DNA of 64,000 nucleotides from Bacilli bacterium. GTDB taxonomy: Bacteria; Bacillota; Bacilli; RF39; UBA660. The stretch covers positions 47,175-111,174 of the forward strand of contig JAFXSE010000004.1 of assembly GCA_017525855.1 (NCBI GenBank), in the 5' to 3' direction. Positions within the stretch are counted from its first letter, which is position 1; every line of letters starts with the position of its first letter. Shown one piece after another: positions 1 to 8,540 of the stretch. Both the position numbers and the translations under genes were made by a program. The notes under the pieces were generated by a model. The model searched no databases. It saw only the letters and a program-made list of their open reading frames with translations, and was not told the DNA's origin.

Positions 1-2
1 AT

Positions 3-161
3 TACTCAGGTTTTGAAAATGTTATTATTTATGAAACCCCAGTAAAAAGTCGTTTTACAATTTACAAATATATTGGACCAGTCATTGATTGGATGTATCC
101 TACTGTTTTACTTTTACTATTATTATCTTCAAAATTTAAAAAAAAGAAGGAAAAGAAATAG
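3..161 (+). CDS. C-terminal end of an unidentified membrane-anchored protein (5' truncated by window)
   Basis: An open frame enters from the left edge and ends at TAG 159-161. The last ~52 residues hold a hydrophobic stretch (MYPTVLLLLLLSS) followed by a lysine-rich tail (KFKKKKEKK), which is the shape of a C-terminal membrane anchor with a cytoplasmic basic stop-transfer tail. There is not enough sequence to name a family. The next gene has its own promoter, so this is probably the end of a separate transcript. Confidence 0.55.
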   Translation, partial: YSGFENVIIYETPVKSRFTIYKYIGPVIDWMYPTVLLLLLLSSKFKKKKEKK

Positions 162-183
162 TAGTTATATAACTACTGTTTTA
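160..183 (+). terminator. Possible weak terminator (18-bp perfect palindrome)
   Basis: A perfect 18-bp palindrome (160-177, centre GTTATATAAC) overlaps the stop codon of the truncated gene and is followed by a short T-rich stretch. The T tract is poor, so termination is uncertain. Confidence 0.35.
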
Positions 184-209
184 TATTGCATAACTCAATC
201 AGGCGCATA

Positions 210-238
210 TTGACACTTATCAAAAAGAGAGATAAAAT
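210..238 (+). promoter_or_regulatory. Sigma-A promoter of the acyl-carrier operon
   Basis: TTGACA (210-215), 17-nt spacer, TAAAAT (233-238), about 80 nt before the first operon gene at 320. Position and consensus match make this a good promoter. Confidence 0.7.
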
Positions 239-319
239 AAGCTTAGCTAATTGTGGTAAATTTGTGGATTTTTTTTTACAATTTTATCAATTCTTATCTG
301 TGAGAGGAAAAGGATAATT

Positions 320-1474
320 ATGAGAAAAAATGATGTGGCTAAAGAACCACTAATAAGATTTGGAGAATTTGAATTACTAAAGGCAATTGCTATTATTGGA
401 TTACCAGCAATCCACCTTATGGAAGAAGCAATGGAAGGTGGATTTGCAAGTCCTGAATTAATGAGATTTGGTTCATTAATTATAGGGTTATGTGTATTTG
501 GTCCTTCTGTTTTTATGATATGCATGGGATTTGGTATTGGTGGTGGAAAAACAACTGCTGCTGGAATTAGAAGAAATGGTATTCAGTTCCTTTTAATTGG
601 TGCTATTCTGAATATTTTTAGATGGTTTATACCAGGGATTATTCAATCGTTTACCTTACATACGAGACTTATTGAAGATATAGAATTTTGCTTGCAATCA
701 GATATTTATTATTTTGTAGGCTTGTTCTTTATATTATATTCATTCCTTAAGAAAAAAGATATTTCTGCAGAGGGTATGTTATTTATAAGTATTTTGATGA
801 TTACAGCTAATATGCTTTTAACCCCATTAACCGGTAAATACATTACAAACCCAATTATTGCATCACTTGTTGGTAATATTGTATATGTTAATGAGACAAG
901 CTGTTTCCCATTACTATCATGGGCAATATTCCCAAGTGTTGGAATTCTTTTAGGGGATTTATTAAAGAAATCTGATGAGACTAAAAGAGAATTTATAATG
1001 AAACGTATATTTGACTTTTCTTTTGTCTTATTTGCATCCTTCATGGTATTTCTATATCAATATGATATTGATATTATGAAAGTACTTGTATCCCCAAACA
1101 ATGATTATATTACCGATATTCCAAATGTAATTCTTCTTGTAAGTTGCGCTTTATTCTTAATAAGTCTTACATATTATTTATGTAAAAGAATTGGTAATTC
1201 TTCTTTTATGAAATTTATGTTAAGAGTATCAGTATTTATAATTCCTTTCTATTTATTACAATGGGTTATAATTGCTTGGATATTCTATATTCTACCAATT
1301 CTTCGTATGCCTCCAGGATGTTTTGGAGTAGGATGGTACTTGTTCTCTGTTATTGTTGTTACAGCAATTTGTATTTTTGTATCAACCAGATATGGAATGA
1401 AAATTATGAAAATACTGTTTAAAATTACAACAATTAAGAAAAAGAGAAAAAAGAAATTAAGAGTATCAGAATAA
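320..1474 (+). CDS. Polytopic membrane protein, acyltransferase-like, first gene of an acyl-carrier operon
   Basis: 384 residues with about ten hydrophobic segments. The N-terminus (residues ~14-60: GEFELLKAIAIIGLPAIH, then an E/H-containing loop) and the GGKTTAAGIRRNGIQFLLIG segment resemble the DUF1624/heparan-glucosaminide acetyltransferase-like and acyltransferase-3-like membrane families. I cannot assign it to one of them with certainty. It ends in a basic tail (KKKRKKKLRVSE). It starts after an AGGAAAAGG site. The next gene, an acyl-AMP ligase, begins 21 nt downstream and an acyl carrier protein follows, so the inferred role is moving an ACP-borne acyl or aminoacyl group across or onto the cell surface. 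It is not an MBOAT protein like DltB, so this is not an ordinary dlt operon. Confidence 0.55.
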   Translation: MRKNDVAKEPLIRFGEFELLKAIAIIGLPAIHLMEEAMEGGFASPELMRFGSLIIGLCVFGPSVFMICMGFGIGGGKTTAAGIRRNGIQFLLIGAILNIFRWFIPGIIQSFTLHTRLIEDIEFCLQSDIYYFVGLFFILYSFLKKKDISAEGMLFISILMITANMLLTPLTGKYITNPIIASLVGNIVYVNETSCFPLLSWAIFPSVGILLGDLLKKSDETKREFIMKRIFDFSFVLFASFMVFLYQYDIDIMKVLVSPNNDYITDIPNVILLVSCALFLISLTYYLCKRIGNSSFMKFMLRVSVFIIPFYLLQWVIIAWIFYILPILRMPPGCFGVGWYLFSVIVVTAICIFVSTRYGMKIMKILFKITTIKKKRKKKLRVSE

Positions 1475-1495
1475 TTATAAAAAGGAGAGAAATAT

Positions 1496-3088
1496 ATGAG
1501 AAACAAAGAGTATCCTTTATATGAATATGCACCTAAAATTGACAGTATTTCTGAAATGTTAGAAAATAAAGCTTCTACGATGCCTAATGATATAGCCTTT
1601 AAGTTTAGACAAGGAAAAGATGAAATTAAAAGTAAAACTTATAGAGAAGTATATCAAGAAGTAAGAAAAGCATCTTCTTATGTGTCAAATAATTATGGTA
1701 GTGGAAAACATATTGCAATAATTGGTGAAAACTCCTATGAATGGATGATTGCCTTTTTTGCGATAGTAACATCTGGTAATATTGCAGTTCCTATTGATAA
1801 AGAATTACCAGCAGATGAAGTTAAATGGTTAATTAATAAAGCTGATTGTGAAGTTGCTTTTATTTCTAAAACTTATTCAGAACTTTTAGATGGAATTAAA
1901 AATTTAAAATTTATGACTTTAAAGAAGTTATATGAGGTTTCAAATGAGATTGAAGTAGATGATTCATATAAACTATATAATCCAAAAAAAGAAGATCTTT
2001 GTATGATCATATTTACTTCTGGAACATCTGGCAAGAGTAAGGGCGTAATGCTTAGCCATGGTAATGTTACATCAGAAATATCTGAAACATCGAAAATGTT
2101 TGATCCTCAAGGAAAATCAACACTCGTTGTTCTTCCACTTCATCATTCATTTGGTTTAAATGTAGCCGTATTAATGGCTTATGATTATGGTGTTACTATA
2201 TTCATAAATAAGAGCTTAAAAAAAATAAAAGAGGATATGCTTTTAGCAAAACCTGATGTTGTTATGTTAGTTCCAATGTTCGTAGAAGTCTTCTATAAAC
2301 AAATAATGAGTAACATTAATAAAAGTGGTAAAATGAATCGATTTAAGAAAGGTGTTAGAATCTCAAAATTCTTTTTGAAATTTGGAATAGATTTAAGGCA
2401 TAAAATATTTAAGGAAATACATGATGTATTTGGTGGTAATCTTAAATATATTATTTGCGGTGGTGCACATCTTGATCCTTTCTATGTTAAAGAATTTAGA
2501 AATTTAGGAATCGAAATATTAAATGGTTATGGTACAACTGAATGTTCTCCTTGTGTTGCGATTAATCGTAATTACTACTATAGAGATGGTAGTGTTGGAC
2601 AGATAATTCCTAAGACAGAAGGAAGAATATCTTCAGATGGAGAAGTTCAATTTAGAGGACCAGTTAACATGATGGGTTATTACAAAGATGCAAAAGCAAC
2701 TAAGGAAGTTTTAAAAGATGGTTGGTATTCAACAGGAGATTTGGGTTATATTGATAAAGATGGGTTCCTATTCTTGACTGGAAGAAAGAAGAACTTAATT
2801 ATTTTAAGTAATGGGGAAAACATCTCCCCTGAAGAACTAGAAAATGATTTTCATATGGATCCAGCTGTTGAAGAAGTTCTTGTATATGAACAAGACCATG
2901 CTATTGTTGCTGAGATATTCCCGACTGAAGAGTATATGGGAAATGAAGAATATTTTAATAAATTAATGGCAAGAGTTAACGAGGGTCGACCCGCATATAA
3001 ACAAATTGCTAAAGTTAAACTTCGCGATACTGAATTTATTAAAAACACAAGTAAAAAGATTGTAAGGTATAAGAATATACCACAATAA
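1496..3088 (+). CDS. AMP-binding acyl-CoA/acyl-ACP synthetase (ANL superfamily)
   Basis: 530 residues with all core motifs of adenylate-forming enzymes: phosphate loop FTSGTSGKSKG (~173-183), GYGTTECSP (~344-352), STGDLGYID (~412-420), GRKKNLIILSNGENISPEE (~429-446) and the C-terminal catalytic lysine in NTSKKIV (~519-525). The enzyme activates a carboxylic acid as its adenylate and passes it to a thiol, here most likely the Ppant arm of the ACP encoded 20 nt downstream. Ribosome site AAGGAGAG. Substrate is not readable from the sequence: a fatty acid or an amino acid are both possible, and the surroundings resemble DltA-DltC logic without DltB/DltD. Confidence 0.85.
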   Translation: MRNKEYPLYEYAPKIDSISEMLENKASTMPNDIAFKFRQGKDEIKSKTYREVYQEVRKASSYVSNNYGSGKHIAIIGENSYEWMIAFFAIVTSGNIAVPIDKELPADEVKWLINKADCEVAFISKTYSELLDGIKNLKFMTLKKLYEVSNEIEVDDSYKLYNPKKEDLCMIIFTSGTSGKSKGVMLSHGNVTSEISETSKMFDPQGKSTLVVLPLHHSFGLNVAVLMAYDYGVTIFINKSLKKIKEDMLLAKPDVVMLVPMFVEVFYKQIMSNINKSGKMNRFKKGVRISKFFLKFGIDLRHKIFKEIHDVFGGNLKYIICGGAHLDPFYVKEFRNLGIEILNGYGTTECSPCVAINRNYYYRDGSVGQIIPKTEGRISSDGEVQFRGPVNMMGYYKDAKATKEVLKDGWYSTGDLGYIDKDGFLFLTGRKKNLIILSNGENISPEELENDFHMDPAVEEVLVYEQDHAIVAEIFPTEEYMGNEEYFNKLMARVNEGRPAYKQIAKVKLRDTEFIKNTSKKIVRYKNIPQ

Positions 3089-3108
3089 TAGATAGAGGAG
3101 GATTTAAT

Positions 3109-3336
3109 ATGTTTGAAAGAACAGTAAAAATTATTGAAGAATATGTAGATGAGGATTGTGAAATAACTATGGAAAGTGCACTTGTAGATGACTTAGGTCT
3201 AAGCTCACTTGAAGTTATCAATATAGTTGCTGCATTTGAAGATGAATTTGATATTGAAGTGCCTGACAAGGTTATTCCTACACTACGTACAATTGGTGAT
3301 ATTGTAAAATACTTAGAAAAAAATGTAGAAGAATAG
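3109..3336 (+). CDS. Acyl carrier protein
   Basis: 75 acidic residues with the ACP four-helix pattern and the phosphopantetheine site DDLGLSSLE. By alignment with the usual DSL motif the modified residue is Ser33, and the usual Asp before it is Ser32. The length matches stand-alone ACPs. It follows an AGGAGG site 20 nt after the ligase gene. It is presumably the carrier loaded by that ligase and made holo by the transferase encoded at 3430. It is probably not the housekeeping fatty-acid ACP, because no fab genes are nearby. Confidence 0.88.
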   Translation: MFERTVKIIEEYVDEDCEITMESALVDDLGLSSLEVINIVAAFEDEFDIEVPDKVIPTLRTIGDIVKYLEKNVEE

Positions 3337-3355
3337 AAATATAATTTTTAAGAAT

Positions 3356-3386
3356 ATATGTGGATGAGATTCACATATTTTTCTTT
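3356..3386 (+). terminator. Rho-independent terminator after the ACP gene
   Basis: Stem ATATGTG (3356-3362) / CACATAT (3372-3378), then TTTTCTTT. It lies between the ACP and transferase genes, so the latter may depend on read-through. Confidence 0.65.
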
Positions 3387-3429
3387 AAAAGAAAGAGAGG
3401 TATAGGAGAATAAAACTCTACTAATTAAT

Positions 3430-3966
3430 ATGATAGAAAATAATGTGATATATTACTCGATTGTTCATAAGAAAAAAATAAAAATTAATGAAACAAGTAA
3501 TAAATTAGAGACAAATCAATCACGATATCTTTTAAAAAAAATGTTAGAATACTTTGATTTGGATATGCCAGAAATATCTTTATCAAAAAATGGGAAACCT
3601 TTTTTTAAAAATTCAAAAATCTTCTTTAATTATTCTCATTCTAAAAACTATGTATCATGTGCTATTTCATTATCAGAAGTTGGAATTGATATTGAAGAAA
3701 TTAATAGTAATATAAGTGATAAAGTTGCAAAAAAATACTTAGATGATGAAAAGAATCCTTCAAAAAGATTAGAAATGTGGGTAAAAAAAGAGTCTTATAG
3801 TAAGTTAAAGGGATTGGGATTTCAAATTGATTTTAAAAATATAGATTTAAATAACATAAAAGAAAAAAACTGTTTTATAAAAAGTAATGATTATATATGC
3901 TCAATTTTTTCTAATAACAAAGATTGTATTTTTAAAGAATTAAATATTAATGATAAATTATGGTAA
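3430..3966 (+). CDS. Sfp-type 4'-phosphopantetheinyl transferase
   Basis: 178 residues of the ACPS/Sfp superfamily. Diagnostic motifs are present: FFNYSHSKNYV (~61-71), the metal-binding GIDIEE (~84-89) and WVKKESYSKLKG (~117-128, the WxxKEA/S-K motif). It transfers the Ppant group from CoA to a carrier-protein serine, presumably Ser33 of the ACP upstream. At 178 residues it is short for Sfp (~225). An AGGAG lies 21 nt before this ATG, which is unusually far, so the start is less sure. A private transferase next to a private ACP suggests a self-contained pathway. Confidence 0.8.
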   Translation: MIENNVIYYSIVHKKKIKINETSNKLETNQSRYLLKKMLEYFDLDMPEISLSKNGKPFFKNSKIFFNYSHSKNYVSCAISLSEVGIDIEEINSNISDKVAKKYLDDEKNPSKRLEMWVKKESYSKLKGLGFQIDFKNIDLNNIKEKNCFIKSNDYICSIFSNNKDCIFKELNINDKLW

Positions 3967-4044
3967 AATAACAACTCAACCATTGGTATGTGTAAATTTT
4001 TAATGGCTTATTTTATAATTAAGTCATGAAAGGAGAAAAAGCTC

Positions 4045-4656
4045 ATGGATTTAATTAAAATTGGAAAATTTATTGCTAATTGTAGAAAAGAAAAAAAGAT
4101 TACTCAGGAACAATTAGCAGAAAAACTATGTATTACAGATCGTGCTGTATCGAAATGGGAAAGAGGGCTATCTCTACCAGATGCAGATAAAATGTTAGAT
4201 TTATGTAATACATTAGATATTAATGTCAATGAACTTTTAAATGGTGAGAAAATTGATATGAAAGATTATAAAAAGAAAAATGAAGAATTATTATTAGAAC
4301 TTGCTAAACAAGATGAATTAAAAAACAAAAGATTAATTAAAGATATGTGGGCAATAACAATACCAACATTTATATTTTATATAGCTCTTGTAATTATATC
4401 TTCTACTTTGTTAAAAGAAGGTCCAATACTTGCGACAATTATTTGTGTTTCAACAGTTGTATTACTAATTGTATGTTTTTATGGATTTAAAAATGAAGTA
4501 GAAGCAGGATATTATGAATGCAGACATTGTCATCATATATTCGAAGAGAAAAATTACTTCAAGTTATTAATGGCTCCACATATGGGTACTTCAAGATATC
4601 AAAAATGTCCAAAATGCGGAAAAAAATCAATGGCTAAAAAAGTAATGTCCAAATAA
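4045..4656 (+). CDS. XRE-family regulator with two membrane segments and a C-terminal zinc ribbon
   Basis: 203 residues. Residues ~5-60 form a Cro/CI-type helix-turn-helix (ITQEQLAEKLCITDRAVSKWE). Two hydrophobic segments follow at ~108-128 and ~134-150. The C-terminus holds YECRHCHH and YQKCPKCGKK, two CxxC knuckles of a zinc ribbon. This is a membrane-tethered DNA-binding protein. The zinc ribbon probably lies in the cytoplasm, as there is an even number of membrane segments. It precedes a flavodoxin gene by about 40 nt. The target and signal are not evident. Ribosome site AAAGGAG. Confidence 0.8.
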   Translation: MDLIKIGKFIANCRKEKKITQEQLAEKLCITDRAVSKWERGLSLPDADKMLDLCNTLDINVNELLNGEKIDMKDYKKKNEELLLELAKQDELKNKRLIKDMWAITIPTFIFYIALVIISSTLLKEGPILATIICVSTVVLLIVCFYGFKNEVEAGYYECRHCHHIFEEKNYFKLLMAPHMGTSRYQKCPKCGKKSMAKKVMSK

Positions 4657-4699
4657 AAACCAATTATATGATATAATAAAAATATAATTGGAGGAAAAA

Positions 4700-5212
4700 A
4701 TGAAAGATAAAAAAAGCTTAATAATTTATTTTAGTAGAGCAGATGAAAACTATTTTGGAGGTGAAATGAAATATATAAATAAAGGAAATACTGAAGTTGT
4801 TGCTGAATATATTAAAGACATAATAAAAGCAGATATATTCAAAGTAGAACCTCTAAATTCTTACGCTTCTAATTATATGAAATGTATTGAAGAAGCAAAA
4901 ATAAGAACAAGAGACCACAATGCACCAATCAAAGAAAACATTCCTGATATTTCTCAGTATGAAGTTATTTATATAGGTTCTCCAATATATTGGGGTGGAA
5001 TGCCAGAAGAGTTGTTTACTGCACTAAAAGGCCATGATTACAATGGAAAAATTATTAGACCATTTACTACTCATGAAGGATCAGGACTTTCTGGAGTTCC
5101 TAGCCAATTAAAAGAAATATGTGTAGGAGCAGAAGTGCTTGAAGGACTTGCAATTTTAGGATCACAAGTAACTACTTCTAAAGCAAAAGTAGAAGAGTGG
5201 ATTAATCAGTAG
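4700..5212 (+). CDS. Flavodoxin-family protein
   Basis: 170 residues. The N-terminus KKSLIIYFSRADENYFGG is the FMN-phosphate loop of the flavodoxin_4-like family, SPIYWGGMPEE fits the second flavin loop, and FTTHEGSGLSG the third. It binds FMN and likely acts as a small electron carrier or quinone/NADPH-linked reductase. I place the start at ATG 4700: GGAGG (4690-4694) is five nt upstream, whereas an earlier in-frame TTG at 4688 overlaps that ribosome site. A strong hairpin terminator follows. Confidence 0.85.
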   Translation: MKDKKSLIIYFSRADENYFGGEMKYINKGNTEVVAEYIKDIIKADIFKVEPLNSYASNYMKCIEEAKIRTRDHNAPIKENIPDISQYEVIYIGSPIYWGGMPEELFTALKGHDYNGKIIRPFTTHEGSGLSGVPSQLKEICVGAEVLEGLAILGSQVTTSKAKVEEWINQ

Positions 5213-5213
5213 A

Positions 5214-5249
5214 AAAACTACATTTTAGTATAAATGTAGTTTTTTATTT
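5214..5249 (+). terminator. Rho-independent terminator after the flavodoxin gene
   Basis: 12-bp stem AAAACTACATTT / AAATGTAGTTTT (5214-5225 / 5232-5243) with a 6-nt loop, then a T run. Confidence 0.85.
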
Positions 5250-5290
5250 GCGTTAATAATTCAAAAATTGTAGTTTTAAATTATAAAAAC

Positions 5291-5319
5291 TTTAAATAAA
5301 TAACTACATATAGTATAAT
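5291..5319 (+). promoter_or_regulatory. Promoter of the ABC transporter operon
   Basis: TTTAAA (5291-5296), 17 nt, TATAAT (5314-5319), just upstream of the ABC ATPase gene. The -35 is weak and the -10 perfect. Confidence 0.55.
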
Positions 5320-5340
5320 CTACTTTAGATGGAGGAAAGT

Positions 5341-6108
5341 ATGATTGAGATAAAAAATGTTTCAAAGGAATTTGAAAAAAATAAAGATAAAAATCACAAA
5401 ATTAAATTTTTTGCTGATAAAGATATTTCTTTTGAAGTTAAAGACGGTGAAATATTAGGCTTATTAGGACCAAATGGAGCAGGAAAAACTACATTACTTC
5501 GAATAATTGCCGGTATTATGAGGCCTACCTCAGGCAAAGTTATTATTGACAATAAAGATATGAAAAAACATGATATTGAAATCAAAAAGACAATAGCGTT
5601 TTTATCAGGTAATACAAAACTATATAAAGATATATCATGTGTAGAGTTATTAAAAATGTGTTCAGAGTATTACGATATGGATAAAAATACTAGTGGAAAA
5701 AGAATAAATGAAGTAGTAAAAAGATTTGATATGGAACAGTTTAAAAATCAAAGAATAGGTAGTTTATCTACAGGACAGACTCAAAGAGTTGGTGTAGCTA
5801 GATGTGTGTTACATGACCCACATAACTATATTTTAGATGAAGCAACATCTGGTCTTGATATAATATCAAGCCAAGTAATTCTAGATTTTATAAAAGAAGA
5901 AAGAAATAAAGGAAAGTGCATAATATATTCAACTCATTATATGGAAGAAGCAGAAAACATTTGTGATAGAGTTGTATTAATAAACAAAGGAGAAATAATA
6001 GCTATTGGAACTCCAAAAGAAATAGAAAAAAGCACTAAAACAACCAATATCAGAGATGCATTCTTTAAATTAATTGGAGGTAATTACAATGAAATGGAAG
6101 AACATTAA
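5341..6108 (+). CDS. ABC transporter ATP-binding protein, NatA-like
   Basis: 255 residues. Walker A GPNGAGKTT (~43-51), signature LSTGQTQRVGVAR (~142-154; the second residue of the usual LSGGQ is Thr), Walker B with YILDEATSGLD (~161-171) and H-loop STHYMEEAE. It powers the ABC-2 permease encoded next and probably exports Na+, a drug or a peptide. Start ATG 5341 is set by GGAGG at 5331-5335; a further in-frame ATG at 5329 overlaps that site. Its last 20 nt overlap the permease gene, indicating translational coupling. Confidence 0.88.
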   Translation: MIEIKNVSKEFEKNKDKNHKIKFFADKDISFEVKDGEILGLLGPNGAGKTTLLRIIAGIMRPTSGKVIIDNKDMKKHDIEIKKTIAFLSGNTKLYKDISCVELLKMCSEYYDMDKNTSGKRINEVVKRFDMEQFKNQRIGSLSTGQTQRVGVARCVLHDPHNYILDEATSGLDIISSQVILDFIKEERNKGKCIIYSTHYMEEAENICDRVVLINKGEIIAIGTPKEIEKSTKTTNIRDAFFKLIGGNYNEMEEH

Positions 6109-7234
6109 AACAACTATATTTAAAGAACTAAGAGGAATTGTAAGAGATAAAAAATCTATTCAAAAACTAGTATTTTACCCTTTACTAATACCACTAGTAA
6201 TTATATTATTTGGTTTTCTATTTGACTCTGTTAATGAAACAAAATATGTTGTAGGTACAAATTATAAATTAACAAATGAAGAAATTAGTATTATTAAAGA
6301 CTTAGATAGTATATCTATAAAGGAATATGATACTGTTGAGAAATTAAAAAAGGCATATAAGAATAATAAAATTGAGGGATATATCATCCAAAATAATAAT
6401 ACTTATACTATTTATACAGATATATCACAAAATAGTGGAGAAATTATTTCTTCTATAGCTAACTCATATTTAGAATCATATAATCAAGTATTAGGAAATA
6501 AGTATTTAACTGAGAATGGTATTGATTCTAATAAAGTGTTTAATAATATTATAATTGAATCTGAATCACTAACCAAAAATGATTCTAATATAATGACTAA
6601 TTTAATATTTAGTTTAGTCATTACATATATAATCATGATTGTAGTTATGGTTTGTATAGTAGTAGTAACTGATGCTACTTCTGGAGAAAAAGAAAGAGGA
6701 ACGTTGGAAACTATACTTACTTTTCCTATAAAAAGTTCAGAATTAGTTATGGGAAAATATTTAGCAACAACATCTTTAGGATTTATAATTGGTTTAGTAT
6801 CATACTTACTTTCTATTCCTACTTTTTATATAGGAAAATCAATGTTTAAATCATATGAAGAGATTGTATTCGTTACAAATTTTAAATCAATTGCTTTAGT
6901 AATCCTTGTTATATTTTTAACATCTCTTCTTTCAGCAGGAATTTGTATGGCACTTGCAGGAAAGGCCAAAACATATAAAGAAGCTCAATCATCTCTTCAA
7001 TTTATGTCAATTTTACCGATGATACCATATTTCTTAAAAGTTATGGAAATAAATAATGGTTTATTTAATTTAATTCCAATTGCCAACTGTGGTTCTGCAT
7101 TAAATGACATAGTAATGAATACTATCAATTATAAAACCTTACTTATCATTATTGGCACTACCATTATTTATACTGTCATGATTCTAATGTATATATCTAA
7201 ACAATATAAAAAAGAAGAAACATTATTTTCGTAA
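6089..7234 (+). CDS. ABC-2 type permease, NatB-like
   Basis: 381 residues: one N-terminal membrane segment (~24-46), a large external loop of about 150 residues, then five or six membrane segments. This is the ABC-2/NatB topology. The motif SGEKERGTLETILTFPI in the cytoplasmic loop is typical of the family. Start ATG 6089 has GGAGG at 6076-6080 inside the upstream ATPase gene; an upstream TTG at 6074 lies inside that site and is rejected. It functions with the ATPase encoded by the overlapping gene. Confidence 0.86.
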   Translation: MKWKNIKTTIFKELRGIVRDKKSIQKLVFYPLLIPLVIILFGFLFDSVNETKYVVGTNYKLTNEEISIIKDLDSISIKEYDTVEKLKKAYKNNKIEGYIIQNNNTYTIYTDISQNSGEIISSIANSYLESYNQVLGNKYLTENGIDSNKVFNNIIIESESLTKNDSNIMTNLIFSLVITYIIMIVVMVCIVVVTDATSGEKERGTLETILTFPIKSSELVMGKYLATTSLGFIIGLVSYLLSIPTFYIGKSMFKSYEEIVFVTNFKSIALVILVIFLTSLLSAGICMALAGKAKTYKEAQSSLQFMSILPMIPYFLKVMEINNGLFNLIPIANCGSALNDIVMNTINYKTLLIIIGTTIIYTVMILMYISKQYKKEETLFS

Positions 7235-7251
7235 TAAACAATACTAATTAT

Positions 7252-7284
7252 AAAAATGTGAACAAAGTATTCACATTTTTCTTT
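7252..7284 (+). terminator. Rho-independent terminator after the ABC operon
   Basis: Stem AAAAATGTGAA (7252-7262) / TTCACATTTTT (7270-7280), 7-nt loop, then a T-rich tail. Confidence 0.85.
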
Positions 7285-7285
7285 A

Positions 7286-7360
7286 ATAAAAAAGAGCACA
7301 AATTGTGCTCATCTATATACAGAGGATCTTCACACATAATAGTGAACCTTCCTCACTAAT
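7286..7360 (-). other. Structured intergenic element with a reverse-strand terminator hairpin
   Basis: A hairpin GAGCACA/TGTGCTC (7294-7310) is followed on the reverse strand by six T residues, so it looks like a terminator for a reverse transcript. Next to it lies an imperfect hairpin (about 7322-7354). On the reverse strand a tiny frame of 29 codons begins at ATG 7336-7338, but it has no support as a gene. The block TATATACAGAG...CTTCACA recurs at 34328-34346. Confidence 0.35.
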
Positions 7361-7422
7361 ATAATATGTAAATCAAAAATAAATATACATAAAATTAACT
7401 GTTTATTAAAAAAAATATTGTG

Positions 7423-7428
7423 TATAAT
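7423..7428 (+). promoter_or_regulatory. Probable -10 element of prfB
   Basis: TATAAT 22 nt before the prfB start. The matching -35 is poor (TTTATT, 15-nt spacer). Confidence 0.4.
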
Positions 7429-7449
7429 AATAAAAGGAAGAGGAATGCT

Positions 7450-8539
7450 ATGGAAAAAAATGAAATTAAAAGAGAATTAAATAAATTAAATGAAAAAGTA
7501 CTAGATTTATGGAGGTCACTTTGACATAGAAGAAAAGTCTCTTGAAATAACAAGATTAACTAAGGAAACTAACATACCTAACTTTTGGGATGACCCTAAA
7601 AAAGCTGAGGCTATTTTAAAAGAAATAAATAGTTTAAAAAGTATAGTCGAACCAGTACAAAAACTTAAAAATAATATTGAAACATCAAAAGAATTGATTG
7701 AAATAATTGAAAGTGAAGAGGAATTAGAAGAAATAGAACAAGAACTTTTAAATGGTCAAAAAAAGCTAGATGAATTAAGTTTACTTCTATTATTAAATGA
7801 ACCTTATGATAAAAATGATTGTATTTTAGAAATACATAGTGGTGCAGGTGGAACAGAAGCGTGTGATTGGGCCAATATGTTGTTAAGAATGTATACAAGG
7901 TATGCAGAAAAACACGGATATAAAATAAACGTACTTGATATACAAGATGGAGAAGAAGCCGGAATAAAGAGTTGTTCACTAGAAATAAAAGGTGAAAATG
8001 CCTATGGATACCTAAAAAATGAAAAAGGGGTACATCGTCTAGTTAGATTATCTCCTTTTGACTCTAATAACAGAAGACACACTTCATTTGCATCAGTTGA
8101 AGTTACCCCTAAAATAGATAATAGTATTAATGTAGAAATAAATGAAAAAGATTTAAAAATAGATGTATATCGTTCTAGCGGAAAAGGTGGACAAGGAGTA
8201 AATACAACAGACTCAGCTGTAAGAATTACTCACTTACCTACCAAAATAGTAGTTACTTGTCAAAATGAAAGAAGTCAAATACAAAATAAAGAAACTGCAA
8301 TGAATGTATTAAAAAGTAAATTAATAGTTTTAGAAGAAGAAAAAAGAAAAAGTGAATTAAATAATATAAAAGGAGAAACTTCAAATATAGAATTTGGTTC
8401 ACAAATACGAAGTTATGTTCTTCACCCATATTCAATGATAAAAGATCATAGAACAAATACTGAAACTAGTAATGTTAATAAAGTGTTAGATGGAGATATT
8501 GATATATTTATAGAAGATAATTTAAAAAGGGGAAAATAA
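7450..8539 (+). CDS. prfB: Peptide chain release factor 2, made by programmed +1 frameshift
   Basis: The gene reads 24 codons from ATG 7450 to an in-frame TGA (7522-7524), then continues in the +1 frame from GAC 7523 to TAA 8539, giving 362 residues. The post-shift frame starts DIEEKSLEITRL, the usual RF2 N-terminus. The tripeptide anticodon SPF lies at ~201-203 and the hydrolysis motif GGQ at ~246-248 within SSGKGGQGVNT. RF2 recognises TGA and TAA and releases the finished chain. The slippery CTTTGAC and the upstream GGAGG form the autoregulatory switch: when RF2 is scarce, ribosomes stall at TGA and shift. A frame finder would call only the 3' part, so the full gene is easily missed. Confidence 0.95.
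7511..7525 (+). promoter_or_regulatory. prfB: RF2 programmed +1 frameshift site
   Basis: GGAGG (7511-7515) stands three nt before CTT-TGA-C (7519-7525). This matches the arrangement of the Escherichia coli prfB site (AGGGGG-TAT-CTTTGAC), where the internal Shine-Dalgarno sequence stimulates slippage from CTT to TTT. Confidence 0.95.
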
Positions 8540-8540
8540 T

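Noticed and set aside
7286..7338. 29-codon reverse frame as a type I toxin
   Set aside because: It reads through two terminator hairpins, has no hydrophobic toxin pattern and no clear ribosome site.
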